64,000 nucleotides of DNA from Thaumasiovibrio occultus (GCA_019703815.1 AP023052.1:1488001-1552000), one strand, 5' to 3'; shown: positions 26,301-36,229, counted from the stretch's first letter. Numbers and translations are program-made. The notes: generated from the sequence alone by a model not told the origin.

Positions 26301-28892
26301 ATGAAATGGAAAGCGTCCGCACTAACCTTGGCCGTTGGTGCATTGTGTTCTTCTTCCGTATTTGCGTTATCACAACAAGAAATCAACCAGTTAGGTGAGA
26401 GTGTTGGGTTAACGTATACCGTCATCGACAACTCACAAGATGAGTGGCGCACTTACCGAGCCAAAATCACCCTCAACAACCAAGGCGCGCAAGCGTTACC
26501 GGCAACAGGGTGGTCGATTTGGTTCAGTCATATTCGTCAAATTCCTACCGTTTACAACGACCAATTTACTATCACCCATGTTAACGGTGACATGTTCAAA
26601 CTTGAGCCATCGAGCACGTTTAAGGGCTTAGAGGCAGGGCAGTCTCTGGATATCGAATTCGATGGTGGCGACTGGCAAGTCGCTAAAACCGACGTGATGC
26701 CGAACTGGTACTTTGTCTCAGAGCATGAAGGCGTGAGCGTGACTGCACTGATTGAGTCTACCAACAACCGCGCATCAGGCACAGTACCAGTGAAACCGGC
26801 GGAAGAGTTGCCGTTTGTGGCTGAGTTCACCACCGCAGAGCAGTGGAAGCGTTATAACTCAGCAAGCCTAGTTGATGCCTACGATCCGTTTACCGCTGAG
26901 CAGCGTTTTGAGCGTAATGCATCGCTCAGTGAGTTGGATAACTTGGTCGGTGTCGTGCCAGCGCCAGCGCAAATGACACTTGGCAGCGATAACCTCACCA
27001 TCGATACGGATTGGGTTGTGGTTTACGATGCGGGCTATGAAGATCAAGCCGCATACCTTGCCGCGCAACTTGGCCTAGAAGCTGTGTCTTGGGTGAAAGA
27101 TTCCGCCAAAACCATCAAAGTAGGTTGGGGTAAAGTCACCCTCGATAATGAGCAGAAGTGGACCGAAGCGTATCAACTGAACGTGAACCCGACCGATAGC
27201 ACGATTAAAGTGGCCGCATCTGATGCTGCGGGGGCATTCTATGCCGCACAAACGTTGTTGCAACTGGTTGATAACGGTACCGTTCCAGCGGTAGAGATTG
27301 TCGATGCGCCGCGTTTTGAATACCGTGGTTTCTCGCTAGATGCATCACGTAACTTCCGTGACAAAGAGACGATCCTACGTCTTCTTGATCAAATGGCGCG
27401 CTTTAAGCTAAACAAGCTGCACTTGCGTCTGGCTGATGATGAAGGCTGGCGAATTGAGATTGAATCACTACCTGAGCTGACAGAGATTGGCTCGCGTCGT
27501 TGTCACGATCCAGAAGAGCGTACCTGTTTACTGCCTTTCCTCGGCGCAGGCCCGAATGGTACTGCTGATTCGGATGGTTACTTCACCGCGAAAGATTACC
27601 GCGACATCTTAGCTTATGCAGATGCGCGTAACATTGAAGTGATCCCAGAGCTTGATATGCCAGGTCACGCCCACGCAGCAGTGAAAGCGATGGAAGCGCG
27701 TTACCACCGTCTAATGGCGGAGAACAAACCAGAGCTAGCACAAGAATTCTTGCTGACTGACTTTGAAGACAGATCGGAATACCTGTCGGTTCAGATGTTT
27801 ACCGATAACGCGATGAACGTCTGTATGGAATCGAGCTTTACCTTTGTCGATAAGGTCGTCAGCGAGCTCGTCGCGCTGCACCAAGGTGTGCAACCGCTGA
27901 AAACCTTCCACTTCGGTGGGGATGAAATTGCCGGTGCGTGGAAAGACTCACCAGCGTGTGCGGCGTTCTTTGCCAATAACGACAAAGGCATCACTGAGCC
28001 GGGTCAGCTAAGCCAATACTTTGTTGAGCGTATCGCTGAAATCACCAATAAACATGGCCTAGAGCTGGGCGGTTGGGAAGATGGCTTGATGCACGATGGT
28101 AAAGTTTACCCACGTGCTGCCATGGCAAACAACCAAGTCACCGGTAACGCGTGGCAAAATATTTGGGAATGGGGTGTGGGTGATCGCGCTTACAACCTTG
28201 CCAATAACGGCTTCAAAGTGATCTACAACCATGCGACACACTTCTACTTTGACCACCCGTATGAGCCAGATCCAAACGAGCGCGGCTACTACTGGGCACC
28301 GCGTTACACCGATACACGTAAGACATTTGGTTACATGCCAGATGATGTGTTCGCCAATGCTGACTTTACTCGCGCCGGTGTGCCGATCACTAAAGCTGAA
28401 GTGGTAGAAAAAGCGACGGCGAAAAGTCTAGAGCACCCTGAAAACGTCGCTGGTCTGCAAAGTTCACTATGGGCAGAAACCGTGCGTACTAGCGAGCAGT
28501 TTGAAGGCATGGTGTATCCACGTTTGATCGCGATGGCAGAGCGTGCGTGGCACACTGCTGCGTGGGAAGCGCATGATGCCCAAGGTAAAGTGGCGGATGA
28601 AGCGGCGCGTGATGCAGACTACAACCGTTTTGCCAACTTGCTAGGCCAGCAGTTATTTGCTGATTTGGAAGCCGAAGGCATTGATTTCAATCTGCCTGTT
28701 CCGGGCGCGAAAATCGTTGCAGGAACTTTGGACGCGAACTCCGCCTTCCCGGGTTTAACCATTGAGTATTCGAAAGACAATGGAACAAGCTGGCACGTGT
28801 TTGATGCTGCGAATAAGCCTGCAGTATCGGGTGAAGTGCTGGTGCGTACCGTATCAGGGCAGCGTTCAAGCCGCACTGCATCGGTGAAGTAA
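26301..28892 (+). CDS. chb: Chitobiase, GH20 beta-N-acetylhexosaminidase
   Basis: An 863-residue exported chitobiase that releases N-acetylglucosamine from chitin oligosaccharides. It has a signal peptide (cleavage after SSSVFA), an N-terminal CHB_HEX carbohydrate-binding domain (LTYTVIDNSQDEW, WSIWFSHI), a GH20b domain, the catalytic TIM barrel, and a C-terminal Ig-like CHB_HEX_C domain. The catalytic Asp541-Glu542 pair is in HFGGDEIAGAW, and EVIPELDMPGHAHA is another active-site strand. ATG 26301 follows GAGGAAAG; an ATG at 26289 overlaps that site. The length is close to Serratia and Vibrio chitobiases. It likely works in the outer membrane or periplasm. Confidence 0.95.
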   Translation: MKWKASALTLAVGALCSSSVFALSQQEINQLGESVGLTYTVIDNSQDEWRTYRAKITLNNQGAQALPATGWSIWFSHIRQIPTVYNDQFTITHVNGDMFKLEPSSTFKGLEAGQSLDIEFDGGDWQVAKTDVMPNWYFVSEHEGVSVTALIESTNNRASGTVPVKPAEELPFVAEFTTAEQWKRYNSASLVDAYDPFTAEQRFERNASLSELDNLVGVVPAPAQMTLGSDNLTIDTDWVVVYDAGYEDQAAYLAAQLGLEAVSWVKDSAKTIKVGWGKVTLDNEQKWTEAYQLNVNPTDSTIKVAASDAAGAFYAAQTLLQLVDNGTVPAVEIVDAPRFEYRGFSLDASRNFRDKETILRLLDQMARFKLNKLHLRLADDEGWRIEIESLPELTEIGSRRCHDPEERTCLLPFLGAGPNGTADSDGYFTAKDYRDILAYADARNIEVIPELDMPGHAHAAVKAMEARYHRLMAENKPELAQEFLLTDFEDRSEYLSVQMFTDNAMNVCMESSFTFVDKVVSELVALHQGVQPLKTFHFGGDEIAGAWKDSPACAAFFANNDKGITEPGQLSQYFVERIAEITNKHGLELGGWEDGLMHDGKVYPRAAMANNQVTGNAWQNIWEWGVGDRAYNLANNGFKVIYNHATHFYFDHPYEPDPNERGYYWAPRYTDTRKTFGYMPDDVFANADFTRAGVPITKAEVVEKATAKSLEHPENVAGLQSSLWAETVRTSEQFEGMVYPRLIAMAERAWHTAAWEAHDAQGKVADEAARDADYNRFANLLGQQLFADLEAEGIDFNLPVPGAKIVAGTLDANSAFPGLTIEYSKDNGTSWHVFDAANKPAVSGEVLVRTVSGQRSSRTASVK

Positions 28893-28927
28893 CTTTAGCG
28901 AAGTAACTTTGCTCATCCATTAACGAC

Positions 28928-28953
28928 AAAGCCCAGCAAATGCTGGGCTTTTT
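28928..28953 (+). terminator. Terminator of the chitobiase gene
   Basis: An 11-bp stem AAAGCCCAGCA/TGCTGGGCTTT with a 2-nt loop, followed by Ts. Confidence 0.9.
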
Positions 28954-29029
28954 ACCTGACGCTTCTAGTGCGTTATCTAAAGACTACATCGCCGAACTGA
29001 CTGTTTAGCGTCAGCAACGGCACGCGGTC

Positions 29030-29590
29030 CTACATGACGATGTTATCTGAATCGTTCGGTTTGTTTGGCCGCTTAAGATCATCAAACGTTGAGTCTTCTA
29101 CCGAGTGATTGTTTGAATTATCGTCTGGCTCGTTATCGTCAAAATAAGTCTGTTCACACACTTTATTGATTTTGTAGTTAAAGTACAAAATGGTGAAGAA
29201 GAACGTCCACGCGCCATGAAACCATTTATAATCGCCTTTCGGTACACGAAAGAGGAGATGCATTTTAGCTCTGGCGGTAAATACCCAAACGAAAATGAGC
29301 AGGGTAGTAATATTGGTAATGCCTGAATCAATGAGATCGTAGGGAGAGAAAACAGGAATATCGACAAAGAAATACGGCAAAATCATCAAGCCGCTGATAT
29401 AAAGCATCACTAATAGTGTTTGTGAAAAGCCAATCGACATTTGCTGTTTTTCAGGCAGTAGGGCATTCATAATCCGAGTTTGGCGCAGCATATAGTGCCC
29501 ACCATAGATACCAAGCGTGATGATGCTCAGAAAAAACAGTCGCCACGTGCTTTGATCTTTGAACAATTTAAATTTGTTAATGTCTGCCAC
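29030..29590 (-). CDS. Hypothetical membrane protein, DUF4234-like
   Basis: About 186 residues with four hydrophobic segments. The start WRLFFLSIITLGIYGGHYML followed by RQTRIMNALLPEKQ resembles the DUF4234/DUF898-type small membrane domains ('LGIY...W..R...MN'). The C-terminus is a soluble acidic tail rich in Asp and Asn (NEPDDNSNNHSVEDS). I used GTG 29590, with TAGGTAGGA upstream, because the upstream extension to 29662 (also GTG) does not look like the family. The start is uncertain. Function unknown. Confidence 0.6.
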   Translation of the reverse strand: MADINKFKLFKDQSTWRLFFLSIITLGIYGGHYMLRQTRIMNALLPEKQQMSIGFSQTLLVMLYISGLMILPYFFVDIPVFSPYDLIDSGITNITTLLIFVWVFTARAKMHLLFRVPKGDYKWFHGAWTFFFTILYFNYKINKVCEQTYFDDNEPDDNSNNHSVEDSTFDDLKRPNKPNDSDNIVM

Positions 29591-29752
29591 AATCCTACCT
29601 ATGAAATTTGAAACCAAACTGCAGTGTAGACGATGGCGGTATTGGGTGAAATCGACAAACACTCTTTGTCGTGATAGCTCTAAATAACAACATCTAATGA
29701 TAATCTGGTAAGTAAATTATCGCGAGTTACGTCACGCTTTTATTTCCTGGTG

Positions 29753-30268
29753 CTAGTTATCTCCGATGTGGTGGCAATCATCATCTAGGTGTTCACTGTT
29801 ACTCGTTACATCGATGTCAAGGTACTCATCAAAAAACTCGTCTGTTTCTAAAGTAGCATCAAGCGCTAATTTCGAGTCAACCACGTGGGCAAACAGATCG
29901 TCGCTTTCTTCAAGATCTTGGTTGTATAAAGGGTAGTAACGGACGCACTCGTTGAGTGCATCATTGCACGTTTCCGTGAGTGTATTTTCTTCGTCCCATC
30001 TTTCTTCGTCCAGTGCGCCGCTGGCAAAACTATCGTGCTCATCTGAGATATTGTCGTGATGATAACAGGGGTCATCACGCGTGGTATTGGAAGCGACAGG
30101 ATAAAAGAAATAGGGCTGCAAGCTATCGACATACACATATTTACGATAGAGCCGATGTTGGTGTTTGGTTTTGCGTAATACGAGTTCTTGGCGATTGGTT
30201 AGGAGAATGGTGCGGATCATAATGAAGACGAGGGTGGTGAAGAAGAGCGTGATAGCGATACTAATCAT
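29753..30268 (-). CDS. Hypothetical membrane-anchored acidic protein
   Basis: A 171-residue protein of no family I recognise. One N-terminal membrane helix (ISIAITLFFTTLVFIMIRTI) is followed by a short basic region (TNRQELVLRKTKHQHRLYRK), so the tail probably faces the cytoplasm. The tail is extremely acidic, full of Asp/Glu and His clusters (CYHHDN, DEFFDEYLDIDV, DDDCHHIGDN). The composition suggests a disordered or metal-binding tail, but nothing shows this directly. The neighbour at 29030-29590 also has an acidic tail; they read in the same direction 160 bp apart. Confidence 0.55.
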   Translation of the reverse strand: MISIAITLFFTTLVFIMIRTILLTNRQELVLRKTKHQHRLYRKYVYVDSLQPYFFYPVASNTTRDDPCYHHDNISDEHDSFASGALDEERWDEENTLTETCNDALNECVRYYPLYNQDLEESDDLFAHVVDSKLALDATLETDEFFDEYLDIDVTSNSEHLDDDCHHIGDN

Positions 30269-30349
30269 GAAACAACCCCATTGTTTTCTTTGAGCCTAGC
30301 CTGTCGCTACCATAGGGTTAAACTAATTTCATAGGGTGTTGAAATTGAG

Positions 30350-30655
30350 ATGATTGTATTAAAACGGACGCTGCACTGTGTGGTTTCATTGGGTGGGATG
30401 CTGCTTATCGCTCTGTTCACGGGTAATCAATACCGTTGGATGCAAGAGATGGACACATCGTTGGAAACGCTACCGGTAGATAACAATATGCCTGTCAAGC
30501 TGGCGCTGGCAACATGCGTATTGTTGTTGGTCGTTGGGCTCAATGGTTATCGTTTTGCGATCGGTGGCAATCATAGTGATCGTGTCGTTGCCGGGGGATT
30601 AATAGTCTTAGTGCTGGTGACTTATTTCTACGACGTAGTGCTTTATTTGCTCTGA
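30350..30655 (+). CDS. Hypothetical small membrane protein, 101 aa
   Basis: Three hydrophobic segments (about 8-24, 49-65 and 79-99) make this an integral membrane protein. There is a polar loop with RWMQEMDTSLETLP between the first two. I do not recognise it. It is divergent from the acidic protein gene at 30268, 80 bp away. The ATG at 30350 has only a weak upstream GAG. Confidence 0.5.
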   Translation: MIVLKRTLHCVVSLGGMLLIALFTGNQYRWMQEMDTSLETLPVDNNMPVKLALATCVLLLVVGLNGYRFAIGGNHSDRVVAGGLIVLVLVTYFYDVVLYLL

Positions 30656-30807
30656 CGCTGTTTTCAGCTGTCAGTTGCCGCCGTGTTCCTTCAGAGTGAG
30701 TTTCTGCACGCTATTCAGTTAATTCGGTGCGGATACGCTAACACAACGCTGGCCTAAGGCGAGCAGGAGACGGGGAAGCACACGTCATCCTGCTCAATAA
30801 CGAGACA

Positions 30808-32160
30808 CTATAGGTAGCGTTTCTCGGCGCAACGCGCAAGACCGGCAGTGACCGAGCCAAAGAAATCACCGCTGACCAAGGCTATGCCTGGCAAGCGAGT
30901 TTCGATTAATGATCGCAGCATCGGCGAGCGCGCGCTACCGCCCGTCACGTAAACCAGATCTGGCGTAACACCCGATTGGGCCACCGCGTCATCGATGAGT
31001 CCTGAAATCTTCTCACTGCTAGCGGCAATGGCCGTCGCAAATTCGGCGTGATCACAACTGATATCCAGTACTTCTTCACACAACAAAATCTGCTCTTTCA
31101 CGCTGTCTTGGCTAGATAGGGCGATTTTCATTAGCTCTGCGCCGCGCACGAGCTGGTGGCCCAAACGGTTATTGTAAACCTCAAGTAAACGGCGCAGTTT
31201 TTCAGGCTGTTTGGCGTCACGGATCAGCTCCTGCAGCGCTTTACGGTTCGCCATGGCATAGAAGTCCCCTTGCGCCGCGACATTGTTAATCGCTACCGGA
31301 TTCCAGAACTGGCTGATCGGCAGCGGCAAGCCGCTTTTTAGGCTGTCGTCTTTGCCGAACAGTGGCGTAATCTGTTGAAACGCAACGTTGATATCAAGAT
31401 CGTTTCCGCCAATACGATAACCGGTGTGAGCGAGAAAATCTTGGCTACGATCCGATTTCGCGGCATGAGAAGGACCCATCAGTAGCATCGAGCAGTCAGT
31501 GGTACCACCACCAATGTCGACCACCAGCACGCGCTTTTCTTCTGTCAGTGTGGCTTCAAAATCGATCCCCGCCGCCACTGGTTCGAACTCAAAGCTGATC
31601 GATTTAAAACCGGCGCGTGTTGCGGCGTTAGTCAGAATATCGACCGCTTGTTGGTTGGCCTCATCGCCCCCAGTACCTTGGAAGTTCACTGGGCGGCCGA
31701 CAACGGCGTGTTCAATGGTTTGTTGGATATTGTGCTCGGCGGTCGTTTTGATATTGAGCATCATGGCGCACACCAGATCTTCAAAAAAGCTGATCTGCAT
31801 ATCGCGCAGCCCAGACGCGCCAAGGAAAGACTTCGGGCTTTTCACGAAGTAGTGCTCTTCGGGATCACTCAGGTATTGCTTAAGTGCTTTATCGCCAAAC
31901 AAAATATCGCTCGGCGCGACATCAATACCTTCTTCGCGGTTAAAGCGAATCGCGTTACGCAGCAGCTGTTGGCCGACGTCGTCTTTGGGTTGAATGTCAT
32001 GGCAACGAAACAGTGCTTCAGACACCGCCTCACGGGTTGGCGCACACACCGTCGAAGGAATTAATGTTCGGCCGTCTTCAAGCGGAACATGGGCAGGTTT
32101 CCCGTCTTTCATGTAGGCCACTGAGCAGTTTGCTGTGCCGTAATCAAACCCAATATACAT
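30808..32160 (-). CDS. yegD: YegD-like Hsp70-family chaperone
   Basis: A 450-residue member of the YegD branch of the Hsp70 (DnaK) family, made of the actin-like ATPase domain without the usual substrate-binding domain. It shows phosphate loop 1 (IGFDYGTANCSVAYM), phosphate loop 2 (RVLVVDIGGGTTDCSML) and the adenosine motif (PDLVYVTGGSARSPMLRSLI). The length matches E. coli YegD (450). Its cellular clients are unknown. It stands alone, divergent from dbpA with a 330-bp gap. Confidence 0.93.
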   Translation of the reverse strand: MYIGFDYGTANCSVAYMKDGKPAHVPLEDGRTLIPSTVCAPTREAVSEALFRCHDIQPKDDVGQQLLRNAIRFNREEGIDVAPSDILFGDKALKQYLSDPEEHYFVKSPKSFLGASGLRDMQISFFEDLVCAMMLNIKTTAEHNIQQTIEHAVVGRPVNFQGTGGDEANQQAVDILTNAATRAGFKSISFEFEPVAAGIDFEATLTEEKRVLVVDIGGGTTDCSMLLMGPSHAAKSDRSQDFLAHTGYRIGGNDLDINVAFQQITPLFGKDDSLKSGLPLPISQFWNPVAINNVAAQGDFYAMANRKALQELIRDAKQPEKLRRLLEVYNNRLGHQLVRGAELMKIALSSQDSVKEQILLCEEVLDISCDHAEFATAIAASSEKISGLIDDAVAQSGVTPDLVYVTGGSARSPMLRSLIETRLPGIALVSGDFFGSVTAGLARCAEKRYL

Positions 32161-32494
32161 CGTCTTCCTCTTGGTCTGCGTGCTGCGAAAGGGGCGCTAT
32201 TCTACGGAGTTCTAGTGTGATTTCAATCCAGCCGACATCAAGATTGTGCAATTTTGTGTAAAGGGGAATTGCAGCGAGAAACCATTGCAACCTGAGACTG
32301 ACAACATTGGCTTACTTTCTGAAATCTAAGCGGCCTTTATCGATTTTAGTTCTCTTTAGTGCTCGGTTGAGTGCGCAACTACGAGGTGAGATAGCCGTTG
32401 TCTTAACGACAGTGACTTAGTGAGTGAGCGGTGCTACACTCCGCGCCAATTTGAGCAAATCGGCTCACAGATTTCATTTATATAGGACGCTGTC
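32161..32494. other. Divergent intergenic region, yegD-dbpA
   Basis: About 330 bp that must hold promoters for both genes. No operator or structured RNA was recognised. AGGA at about 32484 is the dbpA ribosome-binding site. Confidence 0.4.
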
Positions 32495-33874
32495 TTGAAC
32501 ACGCTATTTTCATCTCTACCACTGCGCGCTGAGTTGCTGCAGAACCTTTCATCACTTGAATACAACACCATGACGCCAATTCAGGCGCAATCACTGCCTG
32601 TGATGCTAGAAGGTAAAGATGTGATTGGCCAAGGCAAGACTGGCTCGGGTAAAACGGCGGCGTTTGGTTTAACGCTATTGCACAACCTGAACGTGGAGCG
32701 CTTTCGCGTGCAAGCGTTGGTACTGTGCCCAACGCGTGAGTTGGCTGACCAAGTCGCGAAAGAGATCCGCAAACTGGCGCGTACTATCCACAATATCAAA
32801 GTATTGACCTTGTGCGGTGGTGTGCCATTCGGTCCGCAAATTGGTTCACTAGAGCACGGCGCGCACATTATTGTTGGTACGCCGGGTCGTATTCATGATC
32901 ACCTAGAAAAAGGCCGTTTGGATTTGAGCGAGCTAAATACCTTGGTGCTGGATGAAGCGGATCGCATGTTGGAAATGGGTTTCCAAGCGGCGATTGATGC
33001 GGTACTAGAGCACACGCCTGCGAGCCGTCAAACCTTGCTATTCAGTGCGACTTATCCAAAAGAGATCGAGAAGATCGCGCAGAAAATCATGCGTGCGCCA
33101 ACCAAAGTGGAAGTGGCAGAGCAACACGATGCGTCGGCGATCCGTGAAATTTTCTATCAAGTTGATAGCCATCAGGCGCGCCTGAATGCAGTGAAAGATC
33201 TGCTACTAGAATTCCAACCAAAATCGTGTGTGATTTTCTGTAATACCAAAGCGGAAACGGTTGATATTGCGGATGCGCTGCATGACGACGGCTTTAGCGT
33301 TATCGAAATCAATGGCGATCTTGAACAACGTGATCGTGACCAAACGCTGGTACGCTTTGCTAACAAGAGTGTTTCTATCCTTGTCGCGACCGACGTAGCG
33401 GCGCGCGGTTTGGATATCGATGAGCTTGATATGGTTATTAACTATCAGCTGTCGCACGATCCGGAAGTGCACGTACACCGCATTGGTCGTACCGGCCGCG
33501 CGGGGAGCTCTGGTGTGGCATGTAGCCTGATCACCGATAAAGATGCTCATAAGATCATTGCGCTGGAAGATTACACCAATCGTCAATACGACACGGTAGC
33601 ACTACCAACCCCTGCGGCGAGCAAGCAACCTGTGATGCCGACGATGGCGACTCTGCGTATCGATGGTGGTAAAAAGCAGAAGGTGCGTCCGGGTGATATT
33701 CTTGGCGCGTTAACGGGTGAGAATGGCATTCAGGGTAGCCAAGTGGGTAAGATCCACATGTTCGATTTCTGCGCTTACGTGGCCGTTGAAAAATCGGTCG
33801 TGAAAGCGGCGCTGCGCAAGATGGAAAAAGGCAAGATCAAAGGTCGCTCGTTCCGTGTGTGGCAAGTACGCTAA
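32495..33874 (+). CDS. dbpA: ATP-dependent RNA helicase DbpA
   Basis: A 459-residue DEAD-box helicase that acts on 23S rRNA helix 92 during large-subunit assembly. Seen are the Q motif region, motif I GQGKTGSGKTAAFG, PTRELADQ, DEAD in LVLDEADRMLEMGF, SAT in LLFSATYPKE, and motif VI HRIGRTGRAG. The C-terminal DbpA RNA-binding domain follows: RPGDILGALTGENGI and then KIHMFDFCAYVAV, ending GRSFRVWQVR. The start is TTG 32495, with AGGA 8 nt upstream; the N-terminus then lines up with E. coli DbpA. Confidence 0.96.
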   Translation: MNTLFSSLPLRAELLQNLSSLEYNTMTPIQAQSLPVMLEGKDVIGQGKTGSGKTAAFGLTLLHNLNVERFRVQALVLCPTRELADQVAKEIRKLARTIHNIKVLTLCGGVPFGPQIGSLEHGAHIIVGTPGRIHDHLEKGRLDLSELNTLVLDEADRMLEMGFQAAIDAVLEHTPASRQTLLFSATYPKEIEKIAQKIMRAPTKVEVAEQHDASAIREIFYQVDSHQARLNAVKDLLLEFQPKSCVIFCNTKAETVDIADALHDDGFSVIEINGDLEQRDRDQTLVRFANKSVSILVATDVAARGLDIDELDMVINYQLSHDPEVHVHRIGRTGRAGSSGVACSLITDKDAHKIIALEDYTNRQYDTVALPTPAASKQPVMPTMATLRIDGGKKQKVRPGDILGALTGENGIQGSQVGKIHMFDFCAYVAVEKSVVKAALRKMEKGKIKGRSFRVWQVR

Positions 33875-34042
33875 ACCACGCGGTTGGCGTCACCGGTGTC
33901 ACCGTTAACTTTTTCCGTAGTACCGTAACCTTGCACCGTAACCTAGTATCTGTCGATCAGCATCGATTGGTGCATTAACTAGCACTCGCCGCTACTGGCG
34001 ATAGATGCAACGCGCAATAGCCGCGTTAGTGGTAAACCCTAG

Positions 34043-34076
34043 AGGTAGATTACACAAATCGGTGTGATCTACCTTT
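34043..34076. terminator. Long hairpin, probable dbpA terminator
   Basis: AGGTAGATTACAC pairs with GTGTGATCTACCT (one G-T pair) around a 6-nt loop and is followed by TTTC. It lies 170 bp past dbpA and 95 bp before the next gene. Confidence 0.55.
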
Positions 34077-34170
34077 CTCGTTTTTAGCGGTACTGTTTAT
34101 AGCAGTATTGTTTTAGCAGTATCGTTGTTTGCGGTTATCTATCGCTTTGTATTTTAATTAGGATTTTGCA

Positions 34171-34815
34171 GTGTCACTTAATCATCTCTCTGCTCGCTCT
34201 GTTGTGGTGCTCGACTTTGAAACCACCGGTTTGTCACCTAACCAAGGGGATCGCGCGATCGAAATTGGTGCGGTTAAGCTGGTGGATGGGGAAGTCGTTG
34301 ATCGCTTTCAAGCGTTGATGAATCCGGGTTTTCGCGTCAGCAGTTTTATTGAAAGTTATACAGGGATCACCAATAAGATGCTGGTGGAGGCAGCCAGTTG
34401 CGAGCAGGTGATGGCTGAGTTCGCGGCGTTTATCCGTGGTTGTAATTTGGTGGCACACAATGCGTCGTTCGACCAGCGTTTTCTTGATGGTGAATTAGCG
34501 CGTTTAAGCCCAGCAGAGCGCGCGGGTTACACTGGTCAGTTTGCGTGCTCACTACTGGTTTCCCGTCGTTTATCGCAAGAAGCAAGCTCGCATAAGTTGG
34601 GCGATCTCGTTCGCTACCATGGTATTGCCAACGATGGCGTATTTCACCGCGCGTTAGCCGATGCAGAGGTGACGGCGTCACTGTGGTTGTTGCAAGTTGA
34701 GATACTGGCAGCAAAAGGGATCGCAAATCCAAGTTTTGAGCAAATGGTGAAAGTCGGCAAAACCCCGAAAGGCAAAATCAACGAATTGCTCACCAAGCTG
34801 GCGCGCGCGTCTTAA
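34171..34815 (+). CDS. DnaQ-like 3'-5' exonuclease (DEDDh)
   Basis: A 214-residue exonuclease-domain protein. Exo I motif is [12 protein letters not shown] (Asp and Glu), Exo II is [19 protein letters not shown], and Exo III is [14 protein letters not shown] with the His-x4-Asp spacing. This is the DEDDh type found in DNA polymerase III epsilon and PolC-like proteins. The protein is shorter than DnaQ and lacks an obvious polymerase-binding tail, so it is probably a stand-alone nuclease. The start is GTG 34171, preceded by AGGA. Confidence 0.9.
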   Translation: MSLNHLSARSVVVLDFETTGLSPNQGDRAIEIGAVKLVDGEVVDRFQALMNPGFRVSSFIESYTGITNKMLVEAASCEQVMAEFAAFIRGCNLVAHNASFDQRFLDGELARLSPAERAGYTGQFACSLLVSRRLSQEASSHKLGDLVRYHGIANDGVFHRALADAEVTASLWLLQVEILAAKGIANPSFEQMVKVGKTPKGKINELLTKLARAS

Positions 34816-35031
34816 TTGAGTGTGTTCTAGCTTTGAAACAAATCCGCCGTCGTGTCTCATTATTGCGCATTGGTTGAGTTACTTATTCTATCTCTATGAT
34901 TTTATTGCCAACTCAGGCAGGCTTAGCTTTACTTATCGGCCACTTGCTAGAAAGCGGCAAGTATAAAAATCGATAGGTATCAGAAGCCACTCGGCAAAAG
35001 CGATAATCAACAACAGGGATAGGTTGCACCA

Positions 35032-35448
35032 ATGGCAAAGAAGACCGTAAATATCGTCGTAAGTCTCTTAATCGTGCTTTTGGTGCCAATAGGCTTCGCG
35101 CGATATTTATTCTGGGAGCCTTCGGGCTTTACTAAGGACTCGTGGATTTATTGGTTAAAAGTCCCATCGGATCTGCAGACCATCAGTGATTTTTCCCCAA
35201 TCGAGACACCGACTTATCTTATTCGCAATGCAGATGGTACAAAGAATAGTGTTCTAGTGACGGACTACCTTTCTACAACAAGGGATATGGACGTATTTGA
35301 TAAGCTAGAATCCCCAGAGTGGGAGTGCGGGTTCTTAAAATGCGAGGGTGGTGTTGTATGTATGAAAGAGCAAGGCGTTTATCGGATCAATGTGATGGCG
35401 AAAACCGCAGATGAGAAGACGCAAATCCATGTGTCCTACGAGTGGTAG
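35032..35448 (+). CDS. Hypothetical membrane-anchored protein, 138 aa
   Basis: Not recognised. A basic start (MAKKTVN) and one hydrophobic helix (IVVSLLIVLLVPIGFARYLF) anchor it, and the rest is probably periplasmic. The C-terminal half contains three Cys residues (WECGFLKCEGGVVCMKE) that could form disulfides, and ends in beta-like strands (TQIHVSYEW). AGGGATAGG precedes the ATG. It has a bidirectional terminator and no operon partner. Confidence 0.6.
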   Translation: MAKKTVNIVVSLLIVLLVPIGFARYLFWEPSGFTKDSWIYWLKVPSDLQTISDFSPIETPTYLIRNADGTKNSVLVTDYLSTTRDMDVFDKLESPEWECGFLKCEGGVVCMKEQGVYRINVMAKTADEKTQIHVSYEW

Positions 35449-35532
35449 CAGTCTTTGCGATAAACCGACTTTGCTGAGCTATTCGCTACGGTTTGCCTGC
35501 CTGTTATCGCCGATACTCACGACCTGTCAGCA

Positions 35533-35558
35533 AAAACGCCGCTAGAAAGCGGCGTTTT
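35533..35558. terminator. Bidirectional terminator
   Basis: AAAACGCCGC and GCGGCGTTTT form a perfect 10-bp stem between two convergent genes (35032-35448 plus strand, 35615-36229 minus strand). Confidence 0.85.
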
Positions 35559-35614
35559 CCGTAGAAATAGTACCCAGACATCGAACATACCACCCGCAAT
35601 TAGATTAATCCTAG

Positions 35615-36229
35615 TTACATTGTCACGCCAAACACCTGTGTCCAGTAGGTGCCGTAGCGCCCGGCAGGGTTCTGCACGATAGATGCGCCCATCTGAACAA
35701 AGACTTCATTCATGATGTTAAGGCAATGGCCTTCGCTACTCATCCAATCGGCCATCACTTCTTCCACGCTTACTTGCCCTGCGGCGACGTTTTCGCCAAT
35801 CGCCATCCACGGATAGTTGGTTCGATCCACCCGATCGCTCAAGGTGCTGCCATCAGAGCTGGTGTGGCTCATAAAATCGCCTTGCGCCATATCAAACGAT
35901 TGGCTGTACGCCGCTTTTGCTAAGTTGCCATTCCATTCGAGTGGCGGTACCGCTGGCATTCGTGTGTTACCGCAGATCTGAGCGCGGGCTCGCGTACGGT
36001 TTACCGCTGCTAACATGGCTGAGGCAAACTCACTCGGTGCAGGGTGTCGAATCGCAGCGTCGCGCGTGGGCACATTCGATGATGGACGAGAAGGCGCACG
36101 GTTAGTATCGGGCATTGGGTTGGCGTTCTTTTGATAGCCCTGACTGGCGGGATAGTCGAGGGCGTTAAATGGGGTGGTGCTGCAACCCACAAGGGCGATG
36201 AAAGCAAAGCTAAGCATGGCGCTACGCAT
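35615..36229 (-). CDS. CAP-domain (SCP-like) lipoprotein
   Basis: A 204-residue lipoprotein. The lipobox is ALVGC (Cys16) after a short signal, followed by a Pro/Ser/Arg-rich linker. The CAP domain starts at about residue 65: MLAAVNRTRARAQICG, then LEWNGNLAKAAYSQSFDMA, then MSHTSSDGSTLSDRV and IGENVAAGQVSVEEVMADWM, ending YWTQVFG. The GEN and W-S-x-GH motifs are as in bacterial SCP/YkwD proteins. The family role is unclear; surface or envelope association is likely. AAGGAG lies before the ATG. Confidence 0.9.
   Translation of the reverse strand: MRSAMLSFAFIALVGCSTTPFNALDYPASQGYQKNANPMPDTNRAPSRPSSNVPTRDAAIRHPAPSEFASAMLAAVNRTRARAQICGNTRMPAVPPLEWNGNLAKAAYSQSFDMAQGDFMSHTSSDGSTLSDRVDRTNYPWMAIGENVAAGQVSVEEVMADWMSSEGHCLNIMNEVFVQMGASIVQNPAGRYGTYWTQVFGVTM

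Noticed and set aside
30755-30800. GAGCAGGA/TCCTGCTC inverted repeat after yegD as a terminator
   Set aside because: The loop is long (about 19 nt) and no T tract follows on either strand.
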